Position numbers and translations under genes: made by a program
The notes under the pieces: model-generated
Databases searched by the model: none
Seen by the model: the letters and a program-made list of their open reading frames with translations, nothing else
What the model was told of the DNA's origin: nothing
NCBI GenBank assembly: GCA_965206405.1
Contig: CBDBJQ010000006.1
Coordinates: 1,364,001 to 1,428,000, forward strand
Origin: CBDBJQ01 sp965206405
GTDB taxonomy: Bacteria > Pseudomonadota > Alphaproteobacteria > UBA8366
Direction: 5' to 3'
Length of the DNA stretch: 64,000 nucleotides
Shown: positions 1 through 9,358 of the stretch, piece by piece
Numbering within the stretch: the first letter of the stretch is position 1
Layout of the letters: every line of letters begins with the position of its first letter

Positions 1-271
1 CAACCGGTGTCGGATTGCTGTCGAGGATCGATTCCTGGTTGCCGCTCCGGCTCGCAAGAATCGCGAGCGCCAGGCTGGTCAACACGAAGGCCACGGCCAG
101 CACCGCCGTGGCCCGGGTCAGGAGATTGGCTGTGCCGCGGACGCTCATCAATCCGCCGGCCGTGCCGGAACCCCCGATACCGAGACCGCCGCCCTCGCTG
201 CGCTGAAGCAGAATGACACCAACCAGTGCCAAGGCGAGCAGCAGGTGCACAACCAGAATGATCGTCGTCAT
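1..271 (-). CDS. secG: SecG, protein-export membrane subunit (C-terminus outside the window)
   Basis: SecG is the small auxiliary subunit of the SecYEG translocon in the inner membrane. Ninety codons are visible from an ATG at 269-271 reading leftward off the window edge. Two hydrophobic segments (about residues 3-22 and 50-73) flank the family hallmark: LLQRSEGGGL at 21-30, followed by a Gly-rich stretch with GGSGTAGG. This matches the two-helix SecG topology with its conserved cytoplasmic Gly loop. The gene follows tpiA on the same strand after about 200 bp, the usual tpiA-secG order in alphaproteobacteria. The C-terminal tail is missing only because the window ends. Confidence 0.93.
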   Translation of the reverse strand, partial: MTTIILVVHLLLALALVGVILLQRSEGGGLGIGGSGTAGGLMSVRGTANLLTRATAVLAVAFVLTSLALAILASRSGNQESILDSNPTPV

Positions 272-471
272 GAGAGCAATCCGCCGGAGAAAATCCACGC
301 AACAGGCCGACGCGGCCAACCCACGTGGTCAGAATCCGCAACGCCGTATCTATACCCGTTCAGGGCGCTTCTGGCCAGAGTTAGTCTTGCCTCCTTGGCC
401 GGTCTTTGTCCGTTTTTATCTGCCTGTTCCCGTCAGGCCGGCGCCGTCAGGACGGGCCTTGGGCCGCCGGG

Positions 472-1233
472 TCAGGCTGGCGCCAGACAGCTTTGGCCGA
501 TGGCAACGAAACCCGCAGCGTCCAGACTGGCCCCGCCGATCAGCGCCCCGTCGACATCCTCGCAGGTCATAACGGCTGCTGCATTGTCAGGTTTGACCGA
601 TCCGCCATAAAGAAGCCGGACCGCGTCCGCTGCATCGCCGAATTTCATCATCAGAAGCTCCCGGATGTGGCTGTGCATCTCCTCGACCTCCTCCGGGCCC
701 GCAGCCTGTCCGGTGCCGATCGCCCAGACCGGTTCATAGGCGATGACCGTATTCTCCGGGTTCGCAGAATCCGGCATGCTGCCCTCGAGGCTTGCGCTCA
801 CTATGGCCAGTGCCATCCCCTCATCGCGCTGCGCGGCGATCTCGCCAACACAGATGATCGCGGTGAGCCCCGCCGCATGAACGGCCGCCGCCTTGGCGTT
901 CACGACCTCATCACTTTCTCCGTGCCCCGCCCGCCGCTCGGAATGCCCGACAATCACATAGCGGCAGCCGAGATCGGCCAGCATCGCCACCGATATATCG
1001 CCCGTGAAGGCGCCCGAAGCCTCGCCATGGCAGTCCTGAGCGCCGAGGGCGACGGCGCTATCGTCAAGTTCCCCGCCTATCGCATCGAGGAGGGTAAAGG
1101 GCGGGCAGAGGAGGATTTCACAGGACAGATCCCCGCACGCTGCGACAATGGCCCGGGCGAGTTGCCGCCCGTCCTCTGCGAGGCCGTTCATCTTCCAGTT
1201 TCCCGCAAGCAGCGGGCGCCGTACCGCAGTCAT
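472..1233 (-). CDS. tpiA: Triosephosphate isomerase
   Basis: Interconverts dihydroxyacetone phosphate and glyceraldehyde 3-phosphate in cytosolic glycolysis/gluconeogenesis. The 253-residue product has the normal TIM length. Catalytic residues are visible: Asn12 and Lys14 in GNWKMN, His97 in VGHSERR, and Glu167 in AYEPVWAIGTG. The phosphate-binding LLYGGSVKPDN lies near residue 208. The start is the ATG at 1231-1233, just before the NWK strand as in homologues. It is divergent from ppiD across about 275 bp and is followed by secG on the same strand. Nothing is unusual about the protein. Confidence 0.97.
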   Translation of the reverse strand: MTAVRRPLLAGNWKMNGLAEDGRQLARAIVAACGDLSCEILLCPPFTLLDAIGGELDDSAVALGAQDCHGEASGAFTGDISVAMLADLGCRYVIVGHSERRAGHGESDEVVNAKAAAVHAAGLTAIICVGEIAAQRDEGMALAIVSASLEGSMPDSANPENTVIAYEPVWAIGTGQAAGPEEVEEMHSHIRELLMMKFGDAADAVRLLYGGSVKPDNAAAVMTCEDVDGALIGGASLDAAGFVAIGQSCLAPA

Positions 1234-1318
1234 TGTCGAATTCCCCCTGCTGTCACCCTGTGCCGCCCTGATTACGGGACGGCGTACGGGATGGCGGCAT
1301 CATAGCGAAGCCGGCAAG

Positions 1319-1363
1319 CAATCCAACCGCAGCCAATCCAACTGCGGCCAACCCAACCGGGGC
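1319..1363. repeat. Imperfect 15-bp tandem repeat, 3 copies, in the tpiA-ppiD spacer
   Basis: Three adjacent 15-bp units (1319-1333, 1334-1348, 1349-1363) follow the pattern CAAyCCAAC(C/T)G(C/G)(A/G)GC. They sit in the divergent spacer between tpiA and ppiD. Read on the minus strand they give a Gly-Leu-Ala-Ala-Val periodic peptide, but no credible gene contains it. The array is one of several 11-15 bp tandem repeats in the window. Confidence 0.75.
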
Positions 1364-1508
1364 CATTGGGTTATTCTTCAGATGTTCACGGCCATTGGTA
1401 ATCGTTTGCGGGTGACTGCCTTGGATACTATCATCCCACGCCCTGCCGCCCCTCACCCCGTCATGCCCACCTCGCTGTCCGAATCTGGCGTGCGAGAAAA
1501 GAATTCCG

Positions 1509-3407
1509 ATGCTTCAAGCGCTCAGAAAATCTGTCGCCTCGATCTTCATCAAGATCCTGTTCGGTCTGCTGGTCGTCAGTTTTGCCATATGGGGCGTCGG
1601 GGATTTCGTGACCGGCGGGTTTTTCGACGATCCGGCGGTCAAGGTCGGCGAAGTCGAGGTTAGCGCCACCGAGCTGGATGTTCGTTACCGCAACCGGCTC
1701 AACAATCTGCGCCGGCGATTCAACATCAACGAGGAACAGGCACGCCAGTTCGGCATCCCTGAACAGGTGCTCCAGGCGCAGATCGCCAGGGCAGCTTTCC
1801 GGGCCGAGGCCCTTGCGCTCGGTCTCACGGCCAGTTCCGCCACTATCGCCAGCAACATCCGCTCCGATCCCGCCTTCGCCAGCACACTTGGCGTTTTCGA
1901 CCGCGCCCAGTTCGAGCAAACCCTGGCCGCAAATGGCCTGAACGAAGAGGCTTACACGACGCGGTTGCGCTACGACATCTCCCGCAATCAGTTGCTCGAT
2001 GCCCTCGCCGGCGTTATCCCGCCGCCGAAGGCCTTCGCCGACACACTTCATCGCTGGGAGCGCGAGCAGCGCGAGGCGAGCTACGTCAAGATCCCCGTCG
2101 ACCAGAAACTCGCTGTCGCGGATCCGGGCGATTCAACGCTTGGGAAATTTCTCGAGGAAAACAGCGGCCAGTTCCAGGTGCCCGAGTTGCGCACCGTCAG
2201 CTTCATTCACCTCACACCGGAGAGATTCATCGACCTCGATGCGATCAGCGAAAGCGCCCTGCGCAAGGCCTATGACGAACGGCTCAATGACTACACGGTG
2301 CCTGGAAAGCGGACTGTGCTCCAGCTCCTTGCAGATACAGAGGAGAAGGCCCGCCAGGCGATCGAAGAACTCGCCGACAGAAAATTCGATGACGTGGCCA
2401 GGGAGTTTTTGAACCAGTCCGGGGATTCGGTCACGCTCGGCGAGATCACCCGGGAAGATCTGCCGGCGGAGCTTGCCGATGCTGTTTTTACCCTCAAGAA
2501 AGATGTGATTTCCGAGCCCATCAAGGGCCCTCTGAGCTGGCATGTCTTCAAGGTCACAGCACTCACGCCCGGCAAAACGGCCTCTTTTGAGGAAGTCAGC
2601 CAGGCCCTGCGCCGTGATCTCGCCCAGGAAGCGGCGGTGGACGAAGTCTTTCGTCTCTCCTCCGAACTCGAGGACCTCCTCGGCGGCGGCCAGACACTGG
2701 AGGAAGCGGCCTCAGCTCTGACGGTAAAGATCGTGAAAAAGACGACGAGTCATTTTGGTCGGGACGCTGACGGCAAATCGGTCGATGATCTGCCCGGAGC
2801 ACCCTTCTTCGACATTGTGTTCGAAGCGACTCCCGGCGAAGTCAGCGACATGGTGGAAACCGAACAAGAAACCTACTTTGCGGCCCGCCTCGAGCGCGCG
2901 ATTCCGGAAACCCTGCCGACGCTTACCAGCATCAGGGGCCGGGTCGTTGAAGCATGGAAGGCGGAGCAGCGCGTTAATAAAACCCGCAAACGCGCCGAAG
3001 GGTGGCGCGAGAAACTGGAACATGGCGAGAATCTCGCCGACCTGGCCAAGCAGAACGACCTCACTGTCCAGACCGACAAGCCGGTGTTCCGCGACGGGCC
3101 GCCGAATCGCGACGGGCTACCGCAACCCGCAATCACCGCCCTCTTCGACCTCCCCACGACCGGAAAGACGGCAACGGTACAGGCCGGGGATACATTCTAT
3201 CTACTCCGTCTCGACCGGATCATTGAGGCCGACGCAACCAAAGATTTCGATTCTTTCCGCACGATCGCCGACCGTCTGCGCAACGGAATGTCTGCAGATC
3301 TGACATCTGGTTTCGGCGATAAGCTACAGGAAAAGCACGGGGTTTACGTTAACCGGCGTATCACAGAAAGGGTGTTCAATCCCGATGCTGGTTATTCCGG
3401 ACGCTGA
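1509..3407 (+). CDS. ppiD: PpiD-type periplasmic peptidyl-prolyl isomerase/chaperone, membrane-anchored
   Basis: A 632-residue protein with one N-terminal membrane helix (about residues 11-32, SIFIKILFGLLVVSFAIWG). A long SurA_N-type chaperone region follows, then a parvulin-like domain (roughly 260-355), then a second SurA-like C-terminal half. This is the PpiD layout: a chaperone anchored in the inner membrane near the Sec translocon that helps envelope proteins fold. The parvulin domain is divergent, so isomerase activity cannot be judged from sequence. The last 23 bp overlap the start of trpE, so the two are probably cotranscribed, an order common in alphaproteobacteria. The ATG start lies directly before the basic residues of the anchor. 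Confidence 0.88.
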   Translation: MLQALRKSVASIFIKILFGLLVVSFAIWGVGDFVTGGFFDDPAVKVGEVEVSATELDVRYRNRLNNLRRRFNINEEQARQFGIPEQVLQAQIARAAFRAEALALGLTASSATIASNIRSDPAFASTLGVFDRAQFEQTLAANGLNEEAYTTRLRYDISRNQLLDALAGVIPPPKAFADTLHRWEREQREASYVKIPVDQKLAVADPGDSTLGKFLEENSGQFQVPELRTVSFIHLTPERFIDLDAISESALRKAYDERLNDYTVPGKRTVLQLLADTEEKARQAIEELADRKFDDVAREFLNQSGDSVTLGEITREDLPAELADAVFTLKKDVISEPIKGPLSWHVFKVTALTPGKTASFEEVSQALRRDLAQEAAVDEVFRLSSELEDLLGGGQTLEEAASALTVKIVKKTTSHFGRDADGKSVDDLPGAPFFDIVFEATPGEVSDMVETEQETYFAARLERAIPETLPTLTSIRGRVVEAWKAEQRVNKTRKRAEGWREKLEHGENLADLAKQNDLTVQTDKPVFRDGPPNRDGLPQPAITALFDLPTTGKTATVQAGDTFYLLRLDRIIEADATKDFDSFRTIADRLRNGMSADLTSGFGDKLQEKHGVYVNRRITERVFNPDAGYSGR

Positions 3408-4902
3408 TTCCTTCACCGCCGTTTACAACCGCGGCACACCGCAAATTCTGATGACGACTATCGTCGCCGATCTTGAGACTCCGGTCTCGGCGATGCTCAA
3501 ACTCGCTGACGGCATGACCAACGCCTTCCTGCTTGAATCCGTCGAGGGCGGCGCCAACCGGGGGCGCTACTCCTTCATCGGGATGCAACCGGATTTGGTC
3601 TGGCGTTGCCGCGGCGACAACGCTGAAATCTCCAGGGGCATCTTCGAAGACGAGGACGCACGCAGTTTTTCGCCCTGTCCGGGCAGCGCCCTCGATTCGC
3701 TTCGCGGCATCGTCGGTGAATCAACCATCCCTCTCCCCGACGATATTCCGCCGATGGCCGCCGGACTCGTCGGCTACATGGCCTACGACATGATCCGGCT
3801 GGTGGAGAATATCCCTGACGAGAACCCCGACCCCTTCGATCTCCCCGACTCAATTTTCCTGCGCCCGACGGTGACTGCAATTTTCGATGATTTGAAGGAC
3901 ACCCTGACCGTCGCCACCCCGGCAAGACCGGAAGACGGCGTCTTAGCGGAAGACGCCTATACCCAGGCACGCACCCGCCTCGCCGGTGCTCTCGAGGCGC
4001 TTGGGCGGGCAGTCCCGCATGAAGTACCCGATTCGCAGGCCCGCATCGCAAAGCCTGAACCGACATCCAACATGACACCCGAGCAATTCCACAACATGGT
4101 CGAGAGAAGCAAGGAATACATACTCGCCGGCGATGTGTTCCAGGTGGTCGTGAGCCAGCGTTTCGAAATCCCCTTTCCGCTTCCACCCTTCACGCTCTAC
4201 CGGGCACTGCGCCGGCTCAACCCCTCGCCGTTTCTGTTTTTCCTTGATTACGGCAATTTCTCCATCGTCGGCTCGAGCCCGGAGATTCTGGTCCGTCTGC
4301 GCGACGGCGTGATTACCATTCGTCCGGTTGCCGGGACCCGGCCCCGGGGCAAGGATGCCGAGGAAGACGCCGCCTACGCCGAGGATCTCCTATCGGACCC
4401 CAAGGAGCTCGCCGAGCATTTGATGCTACTCGATCTCGGACGCAACGACGTCGGCCGCGCGGCCCGGGTGGGCACCGTGTCCGTTGTTGAGCGTATGGTT
4501 ATTGAGTACTACAGCCATGTCATGCACATCGCGAGCCATGTCGAGGGCAAGATCACGGACGAGCATGACGCGCTGTCAGCACTGGCCGCAGGCTTTCCCG
4601 CCGGCACCGTATCGGGGGCCCCGAAAGTACGGGCAATGGAAATCATCGACGAACTCGAGCCAGAGAGGCGCGGAATCTACTCCGGCTGCATCGGCTATTT
4701 CGGCGCCGACGGCGACATGGATACCTGCATCGCGCTCCGCACCGCAGTGGTGAAAGACGGCAAGATCTATGTCCAAGCCGGCGGCGGAATCGTCGCCGAC
4801 AGCGATCCGGCAACCGAGTGGCAGGAAAGCTGGAACAAGGCGATGGCGGTAATGCGTGCCGCCGAAGAAGCAGTCCGCTACGCAACGGCAACCAGCCTCT
4901 GA
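3385..4902 (+). CDS. trpE: Anthranilate synthase component I
   Basis: Converts chorismate to anthranilate using ammonia delivered by TrpG, the first committed step of tryptophan synthesis. The 505-residue product carries the Trp feedback-site motif LLES (49-52). It also has the chorismate-binding signatures PVAGTRPRGK, LDLGRNDVGRAA and AGTVSGAPKVRAMEIIDELEP, and RRGIYSGCIGYF. The start at 3385 lies inside ppiD and gives the N-terminus usual for alphaproteobacterial TrpE; no later start keeps the conserved ADLETPVSAMLKL segment. It is not fused to TrpG. Its partner trpG is about 45 kb away at 50144, and the next gene downstream is an unrelated lyase. Confidence 0.96.
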   Translation: MLVIPDADSFTAVYNRGTPQILMTTIVADLETPVSAMLKLADGMTNAFLLESVEGGANRGRYSFIGMQPDLVWRCRGDNAEISRGIFEDEDARSFSPCPGSALDSLRGIVGESTIPLPDDIPPMAAGLVGYMAYDMIRLVENIPDENPDPFDLPDSIFLRPTVTAIFDDLKDTLTVATPARPEDGVLAEDAYTQARTRLAGALEALGRAVPHEVPDSQARIAKPEPTSNMTPEQFHNMVERSKEYILAGDVFQVVVSQRFEIPFPLPPFTLYRALRRLNPSPFLFFLDYGNFSIVGSSPEILVRLRDGVITIRPVAGTRPRGKDAEEDAAYAEDLLSDPKELAEHLMLLDLGRNDVGRAARVGTVSVVERMVIEYYSHVMHIASHVEGKITDEHDALSALAAGFPAGTVSGAPKVRAMEIIDELEPERRGIYSGCIGYFGADGDMDTCIALRTAVVKDGKIYVQAGGGIVADSDPATEWQESWNKAMAVMRAAEEAVRYATATSL

Positions 4903-4999
4903 CGCAAATAGATCAGCAACACAAGATTGATATAAGGCGGTGAGATAACGAACGGTGCACCGCATCTCCATTACACCTCAAGCAAGGATTCAGGATATT

Positions 5000-6166
5000 A
5001 TGAAAGACGACACCATCGTCACCCATTCTGGACGCGCGCCTTTCGAACATCACGGGGCCGTGAACACGCCAGTCTACCACGCCTCCACGATCCTGTTTCC
5101 CAACATTGAGGAATACATGGATCGGGCCGGCACCACCCGGATTCGCTATGGTCGGCGTGGCACGCCAACCATCTTCAGTCTCGAGGATGCGCTGACCGCG
5201 CTCGAAGGCGATGCCGCCGAAGGAACGGTGATCTGTCCTTCCGGCATGGCGGCGATCGCCATGGCCATGGCATCCTTTGCCGAACAAGGTGGCCATTTCC
5301 TGATTACGGACAGCACCTATGCCCCGGCACGGAACTTTGCCGAGCAAACCCTGTCCCGGTATGGAGTCGAAGCCGAGTATTACGATCCCTGCATCGGTGC
5401 CGATATTGAGCGCCTAATCCGGCCGGAAACCCGCCTGATCTGGCTCGAATCTCCCGGATCACAAACCTTTGAAATCCAGGATATCCCGGCAATCACCGCT
5501 GTTGCCCGTGCCAAGGGTGTGCCGACCGTGATCGACAACACCTGGGCTGGTGGCTACTTCTTCAAGCCGCTCCAACATGGAGTCGACATCTCGGTTCAGG
5601 CCGGCACCAAATACGTCTGCGGCCATTCCGACGTCATGATCGGCTCAATCACCGCCAATGCCGAGACCTTCGAACAAGTCCAGGAATCGACCCAACGCTT
5701 CGGCACCTGCTGTGGTCCGGACGACGTCTATCTCGCACTGCGCGGTCTGCGCACCATCGGTATCCGTATGGCGCGCCATCACGAGAACGGCCTCAAGGTC
5801 GCACAATGGCTGGAACAGCAACCTAGCGTTGTGCGCGTGATGCATCCCGGTCTAGCCAGCGATCCGGGACACGCGCTGTGGAAACGGGATTTTTCCGGTG
5901 CTGCCGGACTCTTCGGATTCGTCGTCGACACCGAGGATCGCAACCGGGTTGCCGCCCTGGTGGACGATCTGCGCTTTTATGGAATTGGTTCGAGCTGGGG
6001 CGGCTATGAGAGTCTGCTGATCCCGGTGCAGCCGCAGAAAGCACGCACAGCAACCAAGTGGGAACCCGGTGGATTCACTCTGCGAATCCATGTCGGTCTC
6101 GAAGACTGCGGCGATTTGATCGCGGACCTCGCCGCTGGTTTCGTGCGCTATGCAAAAGGAGCCTGA
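5000..6166 (+). CDS. metC: Cystathionine beta-lyase (MetC-like, PLP-dependent)
   Basis: Member of the Cys/Met-metabolism PLP enzyme family (fold type I). The closest fit is cystathionine beta-lyase, which cleaves cystathionine to homocysteine, pyruvate and ammonia in methionine synthesis. The PLP-binding lysine is Lys204 in QAGTKYVCGHSD. Conserved SRYG-type substrate contacts (RYGRRGTPT at 49-57), CPSGMAAI and VIDNTW are present. ATG 5000 is preferred over an upstream in-frame ATG at 4955, because homologues begin close to MKDDTIVTHSGR and purine-rich AAGGA and AGGA sit just upstream. The product is 388 residues. Related gamma-lyases and cystathionine gamma-synthases cannot be fully excluded from motifs alone. 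It overlaps hisI by 17 bp. Confidence 0.85.
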   Translation: MKDDTIVTHSGRAPFEHHGAVNTPVYHASTILFPNIEEYMDRAGTTRIRYGRRGTPTIFSLEDALTALEGDAAEGTVICPSGMAAIAMAMASFAEQGGHFLITDSTYAPARNFAEQTLSRYGVEAEYYDPCIGADIERLIRPETRLIWLESPGSQTFEIQDIPAITAVARAKGVPTVIDNTWAGGYFFKPLQHGVDISVQAGTKYVCGHSDVMIGSITANAETFEQVQESTQRFGTCCGPDDVYLALRGLRTIGIRMARHHENGLKVAQWLEQQPSVVRVMHPGLASDPGHALWKRDFSGAAGLFGFVVDTEDRNRVAALVDDLRFYGIGSSWGGYESLLIPVQPQKARTATKWEPGGFTLRIHVGLEDCGDLIADLAAGFVRYAKGA

Positions 6167-6596
6167 AGTGGGCGTAAAAGATAGCGGGAAAACAGACGCT
6201 GGGGAAAAACCCGCTGCAGAAATTCTCGAGGCTGTCACCTTCGATGCGGATGGACTAGTTCCGGCCATCGCCCAGCAGCATGACACGGGCGAGGTACTGA
6301 TGGTCGCGTGGATGAACGCAGAGTCCATTCGCGAGACGCTGGCGGAAGGATCCGTGAGCTACTGGTCCCGGTCCCGCGGCAATCTCTGGCGCAAGGGCGA
6401 GCAGTCGGGCCAGATCCAGGCCCTTGTCGAAATGCGCCTGGACTGCGACGGCGACACTATTCTTCTTTTGGTCGACCAGAAGGGCGTGGCCTGTCATACG
6501 GGCCGGCGCAACTGCTTCTTCAGGGCCGTGCGCGACGGCCGCCTCGTTGAGATTGCCAAACTCGAGGTCGACCCCGCGGATCTCTACACGCGGTGA
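6150..6596 (+). CDS. hisI: Phosphoribosyl-AMP cyclohydrolase
   Basis: Opens the purine ring of phosphoribosyl-AMP, the third step of histidine synthesis. The 148-residue protein is the stand-alone cyclohydrolase with no HisE domain. Zinc cysteines are visible: Cys99 in LDCDGD, then Cys115 and Cys122 in ACHTGRRNC. The Asp residues of DCDGD supply the magnesium site, and YWSRSRGNLWRKGE is the substrate-binding signature. The first ~20 residues are charged and not conserved, so the GTG at 6169 may be the true start. The gene overlaps metC upstream and shares a GTGA overlap with modA. No other his gene is in the window. Confidence 0.94.
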   Translation: MQKEPEVGVKDSGKTDAGEKPAAEILEAVTFDADGLVPAIAQQHDTGEVLMVAWMNAESIRETLAEGSVSYWSRSRGNLWRKGEQSGQIQALVEMRLDCDGDTILLLVDQKGVACHTGRRNCFFRAVRDGRLVEIAKLEVDPADLYTR

Positions 6597-7411
6597 ACTC
6601 CGTGACGAAGCGCATCCGCAAAACGTGCATCATGCGGGTTGCGCGCGCGACCGCCCCCCTTCTCGCCGTTGCGGCGATCCTTCTTGCGATACCGCAAGTA
6701 GCTCAGTCCCGCACGCCGATTGTGCTAGCCGCAGCAAGCCTGACCCAACCGCTAACCCTGATTCTCGATGTGTTCGAGAAAGAGACGGGCATCCACGTCG
6801 TGCCCGTTTTCGCAGCCAGCGGCACCCTCGCCCGGCAGGTGCACCAAGGCGCTCCCGCCCTGATCTTCATTTCCGCCAGCGTCGAATGGATGGACTGGTT
6901 GGACAAAGACAGATTGATGGCCAGCGACACCCGGATCAACCTGGTGAGCAACTGCCTCGTTCTGATCCAACCCCAGGGCCGGAGCGAAAAATTTTCCCTG
7001 CAGGAAGCCGTCGCCGACCCCAGCCTCGAAAACAGGATCGCCATTGGCAATCCATCCTTCGTTCCGGCCGGAACCTATGCCCAGCAGGCGCTCCAGAATA
7101 TGGGGCTATGGCAGGCACTCGCGCCGAAGCTCGCGCGGCTGCCCTCGGTACGCCATGTTCTCGCCTTCGTGCAACGCGGTGAGGCTGCGGGCATCGTTTA
7201 TTCCAGCGATGCCGAGATGGCCGGGAACGTAGATGTGACGCAGATGATCGACCCCCGCAACCATCCGCCGATCGTCTATCCCTTTGCCATCATCGCCGAT
7301 AACGATACACCGCTGGCACGACGTCTCCATGTCTTCCTGCAGAGCCCGGAAAGCACGGCCATCCTGCTCCGCCACGGTTTCCAGAGTCCGGGGACGTCAT
7401 GTTCGTCCTGA
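6593..7411 (+). CDS. modA: Molybdate ABC transporter, periplasmic binding protein
   Basis: Captures molybdate (or tungstate) in the periplasm for ModBC. It has an N-terminal signal peptide (hydrophobic APLLAVAAILLAIP after basic residues) with likely cleavage near AQS-RTP. The ModA core follows: VLAAASLTQPL, the EKETGIHVVPVFAASGTLARQV region with the oxyanion-contacting Ser, and a second lobe with GNPSFVPAGTYAQQAL. The GTG at 6593 overlaps the hisI stop; an in-frame GTG at 6602 and ATG at 6632 are alternatives that keep the signal peptide. The gene overlaps modB by 13 bp, so modABC is one transcript. It supplies Mo for the cox enzyme encoded 20 kb away. Confidence 0.93.
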   Translation: MNSVTKRIRKTCIMRVARATAPLLAVAAILLAIPQVAQSRTPIVLAAASLTQPLTLILDVFEKETGIHVVPVFAASGTLARQVHQGAPALIFISASVEWMDWLDKDRLMASDTRINLVSNCLVLIQPQGRSEKFSLQEAVADPSLENRIAIGNPSFVPAGTYAQQALQNMGLWQALAPKLARLPSVRHVLAFVQRGEAAGIVYSSDAEMAGNVDVTQMIDPRNHPPIVYPFAIIADNDTPLARRLHVFLQSPESTAILLRHGFQSPGTSCSS

Positions 7412-8097
7412 CTCCCGTCGAACAGACGGCTCTTCTGCTGAGCCTGAAAGTTGCGACAGTCAGCGTCACTGTGTGCTTCCCGATCGGCCTGTTTCTGGCC
7501 TGGCTCCTGGCCCGTCGTCGTTTCTTTGGCAAAACCCTGTTGAATGGAATCATTCATCTGCCGCTGGTGCTGCCGCCTGTGGTGATCGGTTATCTCATGC
7601 TCATCATACTCGGACGCCGCGGACCGGTCGGCGCCTGGCTCTACGATGTCTTCGGCGTGAGCATTGTGTTTACCTGGGAGGGTGCGGCGCTGGCTGCCGC
7701 CATCATGGCATTGCCGCTGATGGTGCGCGCGATGCGCCTGTCACTTGAGGAGATCGATCGCGGTCTCGAGGCCGCCGCCCGCACACTTGGTGCGAGTCCG
7801 AGGCGGGTCTTCGCCACCATCACCCTGCCGCTGATGGGCCGCGGCATTCTTGCCGGGCTGATTCTGGCCTTTGCCCGCGCGCTTGGAGAGTTTGGGGCCA
7901 CCATCACGTTTGTTTCAAACATTCCCGGTGAAACCCAAACCCTGCCGCTGGCACTGTTCACGCTTGCCCACATGCCCGGCGGTGAGGCCGGCGCGGGCCG
8001 GCTCGTGATCATCGCGGTCGTTGTCTCGCTCGCCGCGCTGATCGCCTCGGAATGGCTGGCGCGGCGCTTCGCCCATTCCGGCAGCGCCCTGCGATAA
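7399..8097 (+). CDS. modB: Molybdate ABC transporter permease
   Basis: Inner-membrane channel subunit of the molybdate importer. The 232-residue protein has about five to six hydrophobic helices. The cytoplasmic EAA loop that docks on ModC is visible as LEAAARTLGASPRRVFATITLPL, near residues 122-144, followed by the ARALGEFGATITFVSN segment typical of ModB. It starts inside modA and ends 14 bp before the modC start. No regulator such as modE is adjacent. Confidence 0.95.
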   Translation: MFVLTPVEQTALLLSLKVATVSVTVCFPIGLFLAWLLARRRFFGKTLLNGIIHLPLVLPPVVIGYLMLIILGRRGPVGAWLYDVFGVSIVFTWEGAALAAAIMALPLMVRAMRLSLEEIDRGLEAAARTLGASPRRVFATITLPLMGRGILAGLILAFARALGEFGATITFVSNIPGETQTLPLALFTLAHMPGGEAGAGRLVIIAVVVSLAALIASEWLARRFAHSGSALR

Positions 8098-8111
8098 CCG
8101 AAAACTCTGCC

Positions 8112-9269
8112 ATGATCGAAGTCGATATCCAGAAGGATCTTGGCGCGTTCCGGATCGACGCCAAATTCGCGGTGCCGGCCCGGGGCGTGACCGCGCTGTT
8201 CGGGCGGTCCGGCGCCGGCAAAACCACCCTCGTCAACCTCATCGCCGGTCTCGAGCGTCCCGATGCAGGACGGATCACGGTCCAGGATCAGGTACTCTAC
8301 GATTCAACACAGGGGATCGCTCTTCCCGTTGAGAAGCGGCATCTCGGCTACATCTTCCAGGAGGGCCGGCTATTCCCGCACATGTCGGTGGAACGGAATC
8401 TCACCTACGGGATGCCCGGCGGCAGCACTGCAGACGAAAAGAAAGCGACGCTCGGGCGGATCGTCGACATGCTCGGCATCGAGAAACTTCTCGAGCGCCG
8501 CCCCGCGACCCTGTCCGGCGGCGAGAAACAACGCGTGGCGATCGGCCGGGCCCTGCTCAGCGATCCTAAGATCCTGTTAATGGACGAGCCTCTCGCTTCT
8601 CTGGACGCCGCTCGCAAAGACGAAATTCTATCCTTCATCGAGCATCTTTCCGGCACGCTCGCCCTGCCCGTCATCTATGTCAGCCACGCTATGGACGAAA
8701 TTATCCGTCTGGCCGACACCCTGATTCTGCTCTCCGAGGGGACGGTCGCTGCCGCCGGTGATGCCGAGGAAATCATGAATCGCCTCGATCTGCGGCCCCT
8801 GACCGGGCGCTATGAAGCCGGTGCCGTTCTCGAGGCAACCGTCGAGGGGCACGAGACCGAAGAAGGGCTGACCCGGCTCACCTTCGCCGGCGGCACACTG
8901 CGGGTGCCTGCGATCGACATGCCTGCGGGCCGGACAATTCGCCTGCGGATCCGTTCGCGCGACGTTTCCTTGGCTCTCACACCGCCGGAAAATATAAGTA
9001 TTCTCAATGTGTTAAAGGGAGTTATTCGCGAGATAGGGCAAGAGACAGGCCCCCAGCGCGACATCGTCGTCGATGTTGGAACACCCATCTGGGCCCGCAT
9101 CACCGCGCATTCGGTCCGCCGTCTTGGCCTTGTGCCGGGAACCCGGGTGCACGTCCTCATCAAGAGCATCGCCATCGACAGTCGTAGCCTTGGCCACCGC
9201 CCCCAGGCCGGTGCCTTCCGGCCCTCGGAAGAGCCCGAGGCTGCGAAGCTCGACAAAATGGCTTTTTGA
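8112..9269 (+). CDS. modC: Molybdate ABC transporter ATP-binding protein with TOBE/Mop domain
   Basis: ATPase that drives molybdate import. The ATG at 8112 gives 385 residues. Walker A is GRSGAGKTT, the Q-loop is FQEGRLFPHM, the ABC signature is LSGGEKQRVAIGRALL, and Walker B is ILLMDEPLASLD. The H-loop is YVSHAMDEI. The last ~100 residues (from about LNVLKGVIREIG) form the molybdate-binding TOBE/Mop regulatory domain usual for full-length ModC. A longer reading begins at 8052 inside modB and is unlikely. It is the last gene of the operon and converges on the BMP gene, with about 90 bp between them. Confidence 0.95.
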   Translation: MIEVDIQKDLGAFRIDAKFAVPARGVTALFGRSGAGKTTLVNLIAGLERPDAGRITVQDQVLYDSTQGIALPVEKRHLGYIFQEGRLFPHMSVERNLTYGMPGGSTADEKKATLGRIVDMLGIEKLLERRPATLSGGEKQRVAIGRALLSDPKILLMDEPLASLDAARKDEILSFIEHLSGTLALPVIYVSHAMDEIIRLADTLILLSEGTVAAAGDAEEIMNRLDLRPLTGRYEAGAVLEATVEGHETEEGLTRLTFAGGTLRVPAIDMPAGRTIRLRIRSRDVSLALTPPENISILNVLKGVIREIGQETGPQRDIVVDVGTPIWARITAHSVRRLGLVPGTRVHVLIKSIAIDSRSLGHRPQAGAFRPSEEPEAAKLDKMAF

Positions 9270-9358
9270 TTCTCGCCGCCCCGGCATTGTGAAATTCCGG
9301 CGGAATTCCAGCCGCATCCCAGCCAAATGCCGGCAAGCTTGGCGGCCAGGGCGTCAGG

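Noticed and set aside
1253..1456. Small minus-strand ORF with a Gly-Leu-Ala-Ala-Val hydrophobic stretch upstream of tpiA
   Set aside because: The hydrophobic part is created by a 15-bp tandem repeat in the intergenic region and no homologue-like features surround it.
4903..4999. Possible SAM-type riboswitch upstream of the metC-like gene
   Set aside because: The 97-bp leader lacks the conserved SAM-II or SAM-I core sequences and has no convincing pseudoknot or terminator.
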